Assembly (NCBI GenBank): GCA_017449185.1
Contig: JAFSJZ010000068.1
Coordinates: 21,423-85,422 of the forward strand
Length of the DNA: 64,000 nucleotides
Direction of reading: 5' to 3'
Source of the DNA: Oscillospiraceae bacterium
GTDB lineage: Bacteria; Bacillota; Clostridia; Oscillospirales; Oscillospiraceae
Within the stretch, counting starts at the first letter, position 1. Each line of letters starts with the position of its first letter. The notes beneath the pieces were generated by a model. The model was not told the origin of the DNA, did not search any database, and worked only from the letters and a program-made list of their open reading frames with translations. Position numbers and translations under genes: made by a program. Of this stretch, positions 1 through 8,317 are shown piece by piece.

Positions 1-113
1 ACGCCCTGTGAAAAACAAGTCCAATGTGGCGATCCTGTTTCCCATCCGACGCTCCGTTTCGCGCTTTCGTCGAAGCTTGAAGGGATGGTGTCTTTAAAAG
101 GAGATGCGCTGTT

Positions 114-1277
114 ATGTACGATTTCGTTTACCAGAACACCACAAAAATACTGTTCGGGCGAGGCATCTCCTCGCAGATCGGACCGGAGTGCGCCGAATAC
201 GGCCACAAAGCGCTGATCGTATACGGCGGACAATCCGCGATTAAAAGTGGCCTGATTTCCCGCATCAAGCAGTCGCTTTCCGACTGTCACATCGAATACT
301 TTGAGTTGGGCGGTGTGAAAGCAAATCCCCTGCTCAGCAAGGTTCAGGAGGGCATTGAGCTCTGCCGGAGAGAAAAAATACGCTTTTTGCTTGCCGTCGG
401 CGGCGGAAGTGTTATTGATACCGCCAAGGCGGTTTCGGCCGGAACGGACTATTCGGGAGACGTGTGGGATCTTTTCACGGGAACCGGTCGTTTCCATTCC
501 GTCCTTCCGGTGGGCGCCGTTGTCACGATTCCCGGAACCGGAAGCGAATCCAGCAACGGCGCAGTGATCACAAACGAGTCGAGCGGATACAAAATGGACA
601 TTATAGACGACAGGATCCGTCCTCGTTTCGCTGTTTTGGATCCTGAGTTGACTTTTACCCTTCCGGCTTTTCAAACCTTCTGCGCTATTACGGATATTCT
701 GTCCCATGTAATGGAAAGATACTTTACCGGCGTGCCATACGCCGACGTCTCCGATGAGCTTTGTGAAGGGTTGATGCGGGCGGTCATCAAAAATGCTCGG
801 ATCCTTCTGTCCGATCCGACAAATTACAACGCCAGAGCGGAAGTGATGTGGGCGGCAGTCCTCGCGCACAACAATCTCCTCTCCTCCGGCCGGGGTGGCG
901 ATTGGGCGAGCCATGCGATCGGGACGGAGCTGAGCGCACTGTATGACTGTACCCACGGCGCCACTCTTTCGGTCATCACACCCGCGTGGATGCATTATGT
1001 AATGGATGCGGATCTGCCGATCTTTACGCAGTATGCCATGCGGGTATGGCAGGTTCAATATGACAGAAACGACCCGCGGGCAACCGCGTTGGAAGGGATC
1101 CGCCGCCTGAAGGCATTCTTTGAGGAGATCGGCGTTCCCACGACGCTGAACGCGCTCGGCGTCCCTTCCGATCATTTGGAGCAGATCGCGGAGAGAGCCG
1201 TTAGAAACGGCCCAATCGGCGGCATAAAGTCTCTGCAGGCTTCCGATGTTCTGAAAATCCTTGGCGGAGCAAAGTGA
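114..1277 (+). CDS. Iron-containing alcohol dehydrogenase, YqhD/butanol dehydrogenase type
   Basis: The 387-residue protein has the group III metal-dependent alcohol dehydrogenase fold. The nucleotide-binding motif GGGSVIDTAK lies at residues 96-105. The four metal ligands are Asp194, His198, His267 and His281, which is the same spacing and numbering as in E. coli YqhD. YqhD-type enzymes reduce short aldehydes with NAD(P)H in the cytoplasm. The start follows AAAAGGAG with good spacing. It is the first gene of the 0.1-5.9 kb unit, 54 bp before the ABC importer genes. The aldehyde substrate cannot be read from sequence. Glycolaldehyde, the predicted product of the aldolase encoded near 11 kb, is one candidate (inference). 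Confidence 0.85.
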   Translation: MYDFVYQNTTKILFGRGISSQIGPECAEYGHKALIVYGGQSAIKSGLISRIKQSLSDCHIEYFELGGVKANPLLSKVQEGIELCRREKIRFLLAVGGGSVIDTAKAVSAGTDYSGDVWDLFTGTGRFHSVLPVGAVVTIPGTGSESSNGAVITNESSGYKMDIIDDRIRPRFAVLDPELTFTLPAFQTFCAITDILSHVMERYFTGVPYADVSDELCEGLMRAVIKNARILLSDPTNYNARAEVMWAAVLAHNNLLSSGRGGDWASHAIGTELSALYDCTHGATLSVITPAWMHYVMDADLPIFTQYAMRVWQVQYDRNDPRATALEGIRRLKAFFEEIGVPTTLNALGVPSDHLEQIAERAVRNGPIGGIKSLQASDVLKILGGAK

Positions 1278-1331
1278 ACAGTCGATTTCGGACGTGGAAG
1301 AGCACTTGTCCACAAAAGAAGGGATGATACC

Positions 1332-2201
1332 ATGCTGATTCAAACTGTTGTCACCGGCATTGCCATCGGCGGAATCTACGCGCTTATGGCCGTGGGATAT
1401 TCGCTTATTTTCAGTATTCTGAACTTCAGCAACTTTGCCTATGGCCCCATCATTATGCTTTGCTCTTTTTTCGGCTATTTCGGTCTGGGCATACTGAAGC
1501 TTCCGTTTTGGCTGGTGCTCATTCTTTCGATGCTTGTCGGCGCGTTCTTATGCTGTCTGAGCGAGATTCTCGCCTACCGTCCGCTGCGAAAGAGGAAAGC
1601 CAAAACGCTGTACTTTATGATCAGCGCCATGGGCATCTCCATTTTACTTGAAAACATGGTATACGCTACCGTGGGCGCTCACTTTTACAACTATCCGCAA
1701 ATCCTCCAGGGAACCGTCAAGCTTCTCGCGGCAGATATCGGCGTGCTGGATCTGTTTGCCATTATCTTTTCCTGCATTGCCATCGGCGCCCTGCATTTTT
1801 TTATCAACCATTCCAAGCCCGGTATCGCCATTCGGGCCGTATCGTACGATACGGTCGTCAGCCAGATCAACGGCATCAACATCAACGCCATTGTCATTCT
1901 TGTATTCTGTCTGGCGGGTATGATGGCAGGGATCGCAGGAATGTTCCTCGGCATGAAGTATATGGCATATCCGACGATGGGCTGGATCACCAACAAGGCC
2001 TATATCTCAGCGGTCATCGGCGGAATGGGGAGTCTGCCCGGAGCTGTCGTGGGCGCTATCATTCTTGGCCTGGTAGAGTCCCTGTCAAGCGTTTACATCT
2101 CTTCCGCCATTCGAGACGTGTTCAGCTTCAGTTTTTTGATCATCATGCTGTTCATCAAGCCGTCCGGCCTCTTCGGGAAGACGCTGGAAGAGAAAGTATA
2201 A
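1332..2201 (+). CDS. livH: Branched-chain amino acid-type ABC transporter permease LivH
   Basis: This 289-residue, very hydrophobic protein has about eight membrane segments. It has the LivH/BPD_transp_2 layout, opening with a GIAIGGIYALMAVGYSL-type segment and carrying the C-terminal GGMGSLPGAVVGA motif typical of LivH/LivM permeases. It would form one half of the membrane channel of a hydrophobic amino acid transporter (HAAT) family importer. It lies between the dehydrogenase and livM (15 bp gap) in an order (H-M-G-F-K) seen in many bacteria. The transported solute of HAAT systems varies (branched-chain amino acids, urea, amides, purine-related compounds), so specificity is open. Confidence 0.9.
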   Translation: MLIQTVVTGIAIGGIYALMAVGYSLIFSILNFSNFAYGPIIMLCSFFGYFGLGILKLPFWLVLILSMLVGAFLCCLSEILAYRPLRKRKAKTLYFMISAMGISILLENMVYATVGAHFYNYPQILQGTVKLLAADIGVLDLFAIIFSCIAIGALHFFINHSKPGIAIRAVSYDTVVSQINGININAIVILVFCLAGMMAGIAGMFLGMKYMAYPTMGWITNKAYISAVIGGMGSLPGAVVGAIILGLVESLSSVYISSAIRDVFSFSFLIIMLFIKPSGLFGKTLEEKV

Positions 2202-2216
2202 AGAGGTGCCTGGACT

Positions 2217-3113
2217 ATGTGGAACTACATCGAAGGAATTCTGTGTCTGGCGCTGATCAGTGTGATCTCTGTTTTGGGGCTTACGGTTTTTACGGGCTTC
2301 ACGGGCATGTTTTCCATGGGCCATGCCGCGTTCATCGCCATAGGAGCCTATACCGCCTCCATTCTCACTTCCAAGGCTCATGCAAACTTCTATCTGGCGC
2401 TTGCGCTGGGCGGGCTGATGTCCGGTTTCGTCAGTCTGATCATAGGTTACCCCACTCTTCGGGCCAAGCTGCAGAATGACTATTTTGCCATTGCCACGCT
2501 CGGATTTGGCGAGGCCGTTCGCGTTATCCTCGAAAACCTGAAAATCACCAACGGTGCGCGCGGTTTGGTCGGGATCCCCGCCCGTTCCACCTTCCTCAAC
2601 ATTTTGCTCATCACCGTTTTGCTGACTATTATCACCGCACATTATGTCTATTCAAAATACGGTCGGCAGTCCGTCGCCATCAGGGAAGACCATGTCGCGG
2701 CAGAGATGATGGGGATCAATCTCTTCACCGTTCGGTTAAGGGCGCTGTTCTTCAGCGCGGTGATGGCAGGTATCGGCGGAGGACTTTACGCACACTATGT
2801 GAATTTCATCCAGCCAAGCATGTTCACCAGCACCCAGTCCACCACGCTGATCGCCGCCGTCGTTGCCGGAGGCATGGGCAGTATCACAGGGCCTTTCGTT
2901 GCCATGCTGATTTTTTCAGCTTTGCCGGAGATCCTGCGTGTGGCGGATATGTGGAGACTTGTGGCATACGGTCTGATCCTTGTCCTGATTATGGTGCTTC
3001 GCCCGCAGGGGATTTTCGGCTATAAGGAATTGAATTTCAAGTTTGTCAAACGGTGGATCAAAAAAATACGGGCGAAAAAGCCTGCACTGCCTGCAGAAGG
3101 TGGGGATGCATAA
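2217..3113 (+). CDS. livM: Branched-chain amino acid-type ABC transporter permease LivM
   Basis: This 298-residue integral membrane protein has about nine membrane segments and the LivM-type signature VVAGGMGSITGPFVA near residue 220. A cytoplasmic EAA-like loop around residues 150-175 (REDHVAAEMMGIN) would contact the ATPases. It pairs with LivH to form the heterodimeric channel. The stop codon is directly followed by the livG start, which indicates translational coupling. The C-terminal tail is basic (KKIRAKKP), which fits a cytoplasmic end. Confidence 0.9.
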   Translation: MWNYIEGILCLALISVISVLGLTVFTGFTGMFSMGHAAFIAIGAYTASILTSKAHANFYLALALGGLMSGFVSLIIGYPTLRAKLQNDYFAIATLGFGEAVRVILENLKITNGARGLVGIPARSTFLNILLITVLLTIITAHYVYSKYGRQSVAIREDHVAAEMMGINLFTVRLRALFFSAVMAGIGGGLYAHYVNFIQPSMFTSTQSTTLIAAVVAGGMGSITGPFVAMLIFSALPEILRVADMWRLVAYGLILVLIMVLRPQGIFGYKELNFKFVKRWIKKIRAKKPALPAEGGDA

Positions 3114-3899
3114 ATGGAAGAGATTCTCGTCGTTCAAAAACTGACCAAGGTTTTTGGCGGAGTCGTCGCCTGCAAGGATCTGAGCTTTTGCGTGAAGCAA
3201 GGGGAAATCAAAGGGCTGATCGGGCCCAACGGTGCGGGGAAAACAACTGCTTTCAACTTGATTACAGGCGTGATTCCCCCGACCTCCGGCAGCATCCTTT
3301 TCATGGGAGAGGAACTAAGCGGCATGAAGCCCCATGTCATTGTCAAGCGGGGTATCGTCCGCACCTTTCAGAATATCCGTCTTTTTCAGAATCTGACCGT
3401 CCTTGAAAATGTGATCATCGCACTGGACCAGCAGAACTCAAATTACAGCGTAGGCGCGTCTATTCTGCGTCTGCCCGGGATGAAGCGTGAAGAGCGGCGC
3501 GTGCGGGAGGCCGCTATGGACTATCTGCGCGTGATGAATTTGGAGCAGCGGGCAGATCAGACCTCCTCCAGCCTTCCCTACGGTCTGCAGCGCAAACTGG
3601 AGATCGCACGCGCGCTTGCATCCCAGCCGAAGCTCCTCTTGCTGGATGAGCCGGCGGCGGGCATGAACCCGGAGGAATCGAGGGAGCTTGCCAGGCTGAT
3701 TCAAAAGATCCGGGACGATTACCACCTGTCGATCATCCTCATTGACCACCACATGGACGTCATCATGGACCTTTGCGACAGTATAGCGGTCATTAATTTC
3801 GGTGAAAAAATCGCGGAGGGAACGCCGGAAGAAATCCAGCGAAATCCCGATGTCCTGCAGGCCTACCTGGGGGAGGGATATAAGCGTGCTAAAAGTTGA
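3114..3899 (+). CDS. livG: Branched-chain amino acid-type ABC transporter ATPase LivG
   Basis: This 261-residue ABC ATPase has Walker A GPNGAGKTT (residues 37-45), a variant signature LPYGLQRKLEIARAL in place of LSGGQ, Walker B LLLLDEPAAGMNP and the switch His in IDHHMD. LPYGxQ is the usual LivG form, so it is not a defect. The C-terminus YLGEGY is also family-typical. With LivF it powers import through LivHM. Its last 14 bp overlap the livF start. Confidence 0.93.
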   Translation: MEEILVVQKLTKVFGGVVACKDLSFCVKQGEIKGLIGPNGAGKTTAFNLITGVIPPTSGSILFMGEELSGMKPHVIVKRGIVRTFQNIRLFQNLTVLENVIIALDQQNSNYSVGASILRLPGMKREERRVREAAMDYLRVMNLEQRADQTSSSLPYGLQRKLEIARALASQPKLLLLDEPAAGMNPEESRELARLIQKIRDDYHLSIILIDHHMDVIMDLCDSIAVINFGEKIAEGTPEEIQRNPDVLQAYLGEGYKRAKS

Positions 3900-4602
3900 C
3901 AATGTGAACGTTTTTTACGGCCATATCCACGCCATCAGGGATGTCAGCATAGAGGCAAAGGACTCTCAGATCGTCTCCATTGTCGGTGCGAACGGAGCCG
4001 GAAAATCTACGCTTATGATGACGATCGCCGGTGTATTAAAAAAAAGTTCCGGCTCCATCAGCTTTGACGGCGAGCTTCTGCCTGCCGAGCCGCACAAGAT
4101 CCTTGCAAAGGGCGTTTGTCTGGTGCCGGAACGAAGACGCCTGTATGCCAATCTGACCGTACGGGAAAACCTTCTGGCAGGCGCCTATCTGCGCAAAGAC
4201 AAAGCAGCAATACAGGAAGACATGGAAGAGATGTTCAGCCTCTTTCCCATTCTAAAGCAGCGCTTCAAGCAATACGCCGGGACCTTGTCGGGGGGCGAGC
4301 AGCAGATGCTTGCGATTGCGCGCGGCCTGATGTCCAGGCCAAAGCTGCTCATGCTGGACGAGCCTTCTCTCGGTCTCGCACCCATGCTTGTGCAGCAGGT
4401 CTTTGATACGATCTGCAATGTCCGCGACCGCGGTACTACCATTTTTATGACTGAGCAAAACGCATCCGACGCCCTTGCCATCTCCGATTATGCCTATGTA
4501 CTCGAAACCGGCAGGATCACACTTTCCGGGAGCGGAAAAGAGGTCCTGGAAAATCCCGAGGTTCAAAAGGCTTACCTGGGCATCAAGCAGGAGCAGAGCT
4601 GA
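3886..4602 (+). CDS. livF: Branched-chain amino acid-type ABC transporter ATPase LivF
   Basis: I place the start at the GTG at 3886, giving 238 residues beginning (M)LKVDNVNVFYG, the normal LivF N-terminus. A GGGAGGG ribosome binding site lies just upstream. An upstream in-frame ATG would add 28 basic residues unlike the family. Walker A GANGAGKST (residues 34-42), signature LSGGEQQMLAIARGL and Walker B LLMLDEPSLGLAP are intact. It overlaps livG by 14 bp and is the second ATPase of the importer. Confidence 0.92.
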   Translation: MLKVDNVNVFYGHIHAIRDVSIEAKDSQIVSIVGANGAGKSTLMMTIAGVLKKSSGSISFDGELLPAEPHKILAKGVCLVPERRRLYANLTVRENLLAGAYLRKDKAAIQEDMEEMFSLFPILKQRFKQYAGTLSGGEQQMLAIARGLMSRPKLLMLDEPSLGLAPMLVQQVFDTICNVRDRGTTIFMTEQNASDALAISDYAYVLETGRITLSGSGKEVLENPEVQKAYLGIKQEQS

Positions 4603-4701
4603 AAACAGCGCATTCCGCCTTGTGCGGCAATATATCTGCAGATTTCCCAAGAGTCGTCAAACTAAGAAGTGTCAAACAAGCCAAATGATGGAGGAATCGA
4701 A

Positions 4702-5925
4702 ATGAAAAAAATCGCATGTATTATCCTGACCATTTGCATTCTGTTATCCCTCGCTGCATGCGGCAGCACCCCCAGCGCCTCGACTGGCTCCGCTCCTTCG
4801 GGCAGCACGTCTTCGGCGCAGGCTCCCGCGGAATCAGCAGCCAGCGAAACCATCAAGGTAGGCCAGCTGTGCGCCCTGACCGGATCATCTGCGCCTTACG
4901 GCATTCCCGAAAACAACGCCGCCAAACTGTACATTGATAAAATCAATGCCGCAGGCGGCGTGCTTGGCCGTCAGGTAGAGCTGATCGCTTACGACTCGAA
5001 GGGCGATCAGTCCGAATGCGTCAACGCCACCAAGCGTCTGATAGCCGACGGCGTATGCGCCATCATCGGACCGAACATGAGCGGACAGGCGATCGCCATT
5101 GTTCCTGTTACCGAAGCGGCGGGTATCCCCTTTATTGCGACCGCCGCGACCAATCCGAAGGTCACCGTGGACGAAGCGACCGGAAATGTGTTCCATACGG
5201 CGTTCCGCACCTGCTTCATCGACAGCTTCCAGGGCAAGGTCGTCTCTCAGTTCTGCCTCAATGAGCTTGGCGGCAAAACCGTCGCGATTATCTATGATGT
5301 CGGCTCTGACTATGCGGCAGGTCTGAAGGAGTACTTCGAGGCCGACTTTCTCGCCTCCGGCGGCACCATCGTCGCAACCGAAGGCTACCGCAGCGGTGAG
5401 CTGGACTTCCGCGCCATTCTGGGCAAGGTAAAGGAAAAGAACCCTGACATCATTTTCTCTCTTTCCGCTCCGAACGAAGGCGGCCTGATGATCAAGCAGG
5501 CACACGATCTCGGCATCGAGTGCGAATGGATCAGCGGAGATATGTGGAGTGACATGAACCTTGTGGAATCCGCCGCCGGCTACGCGGAGGGCGCGTTCAT
5601 GATCAGCCTTGCCGCTGTCGACGATCCGTCCTTGAAGGATTGGCTTGCGGAGTACAACAAGACCTTTGGTGCGGATCCCATCCTCCCCGCTCCCATTTTC
5701 GTCACAGACGCGCTGAACGCTCTTTTCACCGCCATTGAGAAGGCAGGCTCCACTGATTCCGAAAAGATCATCGAGCAGCTGGAAGCGATCGAAAATCTGC
5801 CTGTTCTTTCCGGATCGCTCACCTTTGATCCCGCAACTCACAATCCTTTGAACAAGCCCGCTATCATCCAGACGGTCAAGGATGGTCAAATCGTTTATTA
5901 CACGCTCTTTGAAAATTACACCTGA
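4702..5925 (+). CDS. livK: Branched-chain amino acid-type ABC transporter substrate-binding lipoprotein
   Basis: The start is the ATG at 4702, preceded by GGAGGAA. It gives a 407-residue precursor with a lysine-rich start, a hydrophobic segment and the lipobox LAAC at about residue 19. A Ser/Ala/Pro-rich linker follows. The mature part is a type I periplasmic-binding fold (Peripla_BP_6) starting IKVGQLCALTGSSAPYG, with the family-typical AAGGVLGRQVELIAYD stretch and the hinge motif IIGPNMSG. It would be anchored on the outer face of the membrane and deliver ligand to LivHM. It ends the importer operon and is followed by a hairpin terminator. Confidence 0.9.
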   Translation: MKKIACIILTICILLSLAACGSTPSASTGSAPSGSTSSAQAPAESAASETIKVGQLCALTGSSAPYGIPENNAAKLYIDKINAAGGVLGRQVELIAYDSKGDQSECVNATKRLIADGVCAIIGPNMSGQAIAIVPVTEAAGIPFIATAATNPKVTVDEATGNVFHTAFRTCFIDSFQGKVVSQFCLNELGGKTVAIIYDVGSDYAAGLKEYFEADFLASGGTIVATEGYRSGELDFRAILGKVKEKNPDIIFSLSAPNEGGLMIKQAHDLGIECEWISGDMWSDMNLVESAAGYAEGAFMISLAAVDDPSLKDWLAEYNKTFGADPILPAPIFVTDALNALFTAIEKAGSTDSEKIIEQLEAIENLPVLSGSLTFDPATHNPLNKPAIIQTVKDGQIVYYTLFENYT

Positions 5926-5957
5926 AAGACTGACCCGCTGTCCGTGTTTCCTGGCAT

Positions 5958-6012
5958 CCGTGAGACAACTGCAGAGAAAGCTGCGGTTGTCTCACGGGAT
6001 TTCGTTTTCCTG
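5958..6012 (+). terminator. Intrinsic terminator after the LivHMGFK operon
   Basis: A 17-bp stem (5958-5974 with 5981-5997, one G-U pair) closes a six-base loop and is followed by the T-rich stretch GATTTCGTTTT. It lies 33 bp after the binding-protein stop codon and separates the importer from the aminotransferase gene. Confidence 0.7.
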
Positions 6013-6092
6013 ACAAATGGTTTGACGATTCTTGAGAGCTTTGCAGATATGCAAACCCCACATATTCTGTATCTTCAACGATAAGGAAAGGA

Positions 6093-7256
6093 ATGACAAA
6101 TATGAAACCCTTGTCTAAAACCTTGCAGACAATGCCGGGCTACGGTATTCCGCTCGTTCTTGACAAAGCCGTCAATGTATCCGAATGTATCCGTCTGGAG
6201 GCCGGCGAGCCCAACTATGTGACCCCGAAATACATCTGTGACGCCGCTGCGCGGGCCATGGAGGAAGGATATACAAAATATACGCCGCTCCTCGGCTATG
6301 CCTCTGTAAGGGAAGCGATCGCCCGGGACAACAGCGAGAAGGTCGGCAGGCGTATCGATCTTTCGGAAGTTATCGTGACGACAGGGGCCACGATGGCTCT
6401 GCACAACGCGCTCCGCGCCGTGGCGGAGGAGGGAGACGAGGTCCTTCTTCCGGATCCCTGCTGGCCGGCCTACAAAATGCAGCTGCACTCGCTGGGTCTT
6501 AAGGCAGTCCCTTATCTGATGGACGAAAAGAACGGCATGATGCCCACACGCGAAGGCATCGAATCCCTCATCACTCCGAAGACCTCCGTCATCATTGTGA
6601 ACTCTCCGTCCAATCCTACCGGCGCCGTGTTCGATGAGGCGACCATCCGCATGATGATCGACCTGGCTGTGCAATATGATCTGTATGTGATCTCCGATGA
6701 GATTTACGATTTTCTTACATATGACGGAGTGAAAGCGCTGTCCTTCAAAAGATTTGATCCGGATGGACGGGTGATCATGATCGGCGGCGCGTCGAAAAAA
6801 TACGCTATGCCCGGGTGGCGCATCGGTTTTGCCATAGCCCAGCCGGAAATCGTACAGCTTATGGGCCGCGTGATGACCACCTACGGTATGAACACCTGCT
6901 GTATCGCCCAGAAAGCATACGAAGCCGCCATCACCGGCCCTCAGGACTTTGTCCGTGAGAGCGTGGAGAGCTACCGTGATCGCCGCGATACTACCCTTGC
7001 GATCTGCCGCGAGGCCAACGTCCCTGTATTCTCTCCTCAGGGAGCCTTCTATCTGTGGATAGACATCTCTGCCTCCGGCATGAGCGCGGATCGCTTTGCC
7101 GAGGTGTTGTTTGAACGTCATCTGGTGGGCGTAGCGCCGGGACCCGCGTTCGGTGCTTCCGGAGAGGGAAAGATCCGCGTGTCGATCGCCACAGAAAAAG
7201 AGGCCCTTTGCCGAGGCGTCCGCTGGATTTGTGAGCTTGTAAACGAAAATAGGTAA
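6093..7256 (+). CDS. PLP-dependent aminotransferase, class I/II
   Basis: This 387-residue fold-type I aminotransferase has the PLP Schiff-base lysine Lys235 in GGASKKYAMPGWRIGF, Asn174 in NSPSNPTG, Asp202 and Tyr205 in SDEIYDFL, and the substrate-carboxylate arginine near the C-terminus (EGKIRVSIA). It is an aspartate-aminotransferase-like cytoplasmic enzyme; the amino donor and acceptor cannot be read from sequence. Two starts are possible, ATG 6093 and ATG 6102; the AAGGAAAGGA upstream suits either. It is followed after 13 bp by a DapA-family aldolase gene, so the two may act on a shared 2-oxo acid (inference). Confidence 0.85.
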   Translation: MTNMKPLSKTLQTMPGYGIPLVLDKAVNVSECIRLEAGEPNYVTPKYICDAAARAMEEGYTKYTPLLGYASVREAIARDNSEKVGRRIDLSEVIVTTGATMALHNALRAVAEEGDEVLLPDPCWPAYKMQLHSLGLKAVPYLMDEKNGMMPTREGIESLITPKTSVIIVNSPSNPTGAVFDEATIRMMIDLAVQYDLYVISDEIYDFLTYDGVKALSFKRFDPDGRVIMIGGASKKYAMPGWRIGFAIAQPEIVQLMGRVMTTYGMNTCCIAQKAYEAAITGPQDFVRESVESYRDRRDTTLAICREANVPVFSPQGAFYLWIDISASGMSADRFAEVLFERHLVGVAPGPAFGASGEGKIRVSIATEKEALCRGVRWICELVNENR

Positions 7257-7269
7257 TGGGGAAGACAAC

Positions 7270-8163
7270 ATGAAGAAACTATATGGTCTTACAACCGCCA
7301 TGCTTACGCCCTTCACCGAGGACGGAGGAGTCGACTACGAATCCTTCCGCGAAATGACGGATTTTTATGTGGACAGGGGCGTACATTGTCTTTATCCCAT
7401 GGGAACAAACGGTGAAATGTTCCGCATGAACGCCGAGGAGCGTATGCGAGCGGCCGAAACGGTAAAAAAGCAGAGTGCCGGCCGCTGCACGGTTTATATC
7501 CATTGCGGCGCCGTTTCCGAAGAAGAGACCATTTCTCTCGTCCGGCACGCCGAATCGATCGGTGCAGACGGCGCAGGAGTGGTCACGCCCACCTTTTTTG
7601 GCTTGACCGAGGAGGAAAAGCTCACATATTACACCCACGTTTCGCAGAGTGTGCCCTTCTCTTTCCCCATCTATCTCTACAGCATTCCGTCGCTGGCCAA
7701 CAATGACCTGCCGCTTTCCACCGTAGAAAAAATCGCCAAGCAGTGTCCGAATGTGACAGGGATCAAATACAGCGGACCCGATATGATGCTGCTGATGGAT
7801 TATCTGACTGTCAGGAACAGCAGTTTTTCCGTGCTGCCCGGTTTTGAGAAGCTGATGCTTCCCGCGCTTGCCTGTGGTGCGGATGGAGCCATCTCCGGCG
7901 TTTCCTCCGCCTTCCCGGAGCCTTTTGTCGCCCTGTATCAAGCCTTCAAGGCGGGGGAGCTGGCCGAGGCGCAGCGTCTTTCCATGATCTGCAGCATCTA
8001 CATCCGCGCCATGCGCTTCGGCTGCAGTCATGCGTTTCTCAAAGCCGTCCTCCGGGAGAGGGGGCTTAAGTCCGGCTATGTCAGAAAGCCCGGGATGGAG
8101 CTGAGTCCTTCTGAGGCGGACTCTCTTAGAGATTTGCTCAAAACCTTGCCCTCCTGGAAATAA
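7270..8163 (+). CDS. Dihydrodipicolinate synthase/N-acetylneuraminate lyase family aldolase
   Basis: This 297-residue TIM-barrel class I aldolase has the oxo-acid-binding motif GTNGE (residues 45-49), catalytic Tyr137 in YLYSIP and Schiff-base Lys166 in GIKYSG. Canonical DapA has GTTGES and GIKDS/GIKEA, so GTNGE and GIKYSG point away from lysine biosynthesis and towards a catabolic 2-oxo acid lyase or dehydratase. It is 13 bp downstream of the aminotransferase gene, with GGGGAAG as ribosome binding site. The substrate is unknown. Confidence 0.8.
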   Translation: MKKLYGLTTAMLTPFTEDGGVDYESFREMTDFYVDRGVHCLYPMGTNGEMFRMNAEERMRAAETVKKQSAGRCTVYIHCGAVSEEETISLVRHAESIGADGAGVVTPTFFGLTEEEKLTYYTHVSQSVPFSFPIYLYSIPSLANNDLPLSTVEKIAKQCPNVTGIKYSGPDMMLLMDYLTVRNSSFSVLPGFEKLMLPALACGADGAISGVSSAFPEPFVALYQAFKAGELAEAQRLSMICSIYIRAMRFGCSHAFLKAVLRERGLKSGYVRKPGMELSPSEADSLRDLLKTLPSWK

Positions 8164-8190
8164 ACCTTCGTTCTTCTGTTTAAAAAAATG

Positions 8191-8272
8191 ATGAAAGAGG
8201 ACGGGCTGCTTTTCCGGAGGAGAGATCATTTCACTTCTCCTCTCCTGCGAAGCGCAGCCGGCCTCTTTTCAT
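8191..8272 (+). other. Nested hairpin between two operons
   Basis: The arms 8191-8209 and 8254-8272 are nearly complementary (ATGAAAGAGG/CCTCTTTTCAT and GGCTGC/GCAGCC), and a second helix GAGGAGA/TCTCCTC lies inside them. The element sits in the 154-bp gap before the nucleoside-salvage genes. It may be the terminator of the aldolase unit (the distal arm ends in CTCTTTTCAT) or a structured leader. I do not recognise a known riboswitch class. Confidence 0.4.
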
Positions 8273-8317
8273 AACGCGGAAAGAAATCCTGCAAAATCTA
8301 AGAAAGAAGGGTCTTGT

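Noticed and set aside
1-113. C-terminus of an upstream gene
   Set aside because: Two frames are open across these bases and neither has recognisable content; too short to decide.
7270-8163. DapA for lysine biosynthesis
   Set aside because: Motifs GTNGE and GIKYSG differ from canonical DapA and no other lysine or diaminopimelate genes lie nearby, so I kept only the family name.
8191-8272. Purine or other known riboswitch
   Set aside because: The conserved loops of the purine class are missing; only the hairpin itself is supported.
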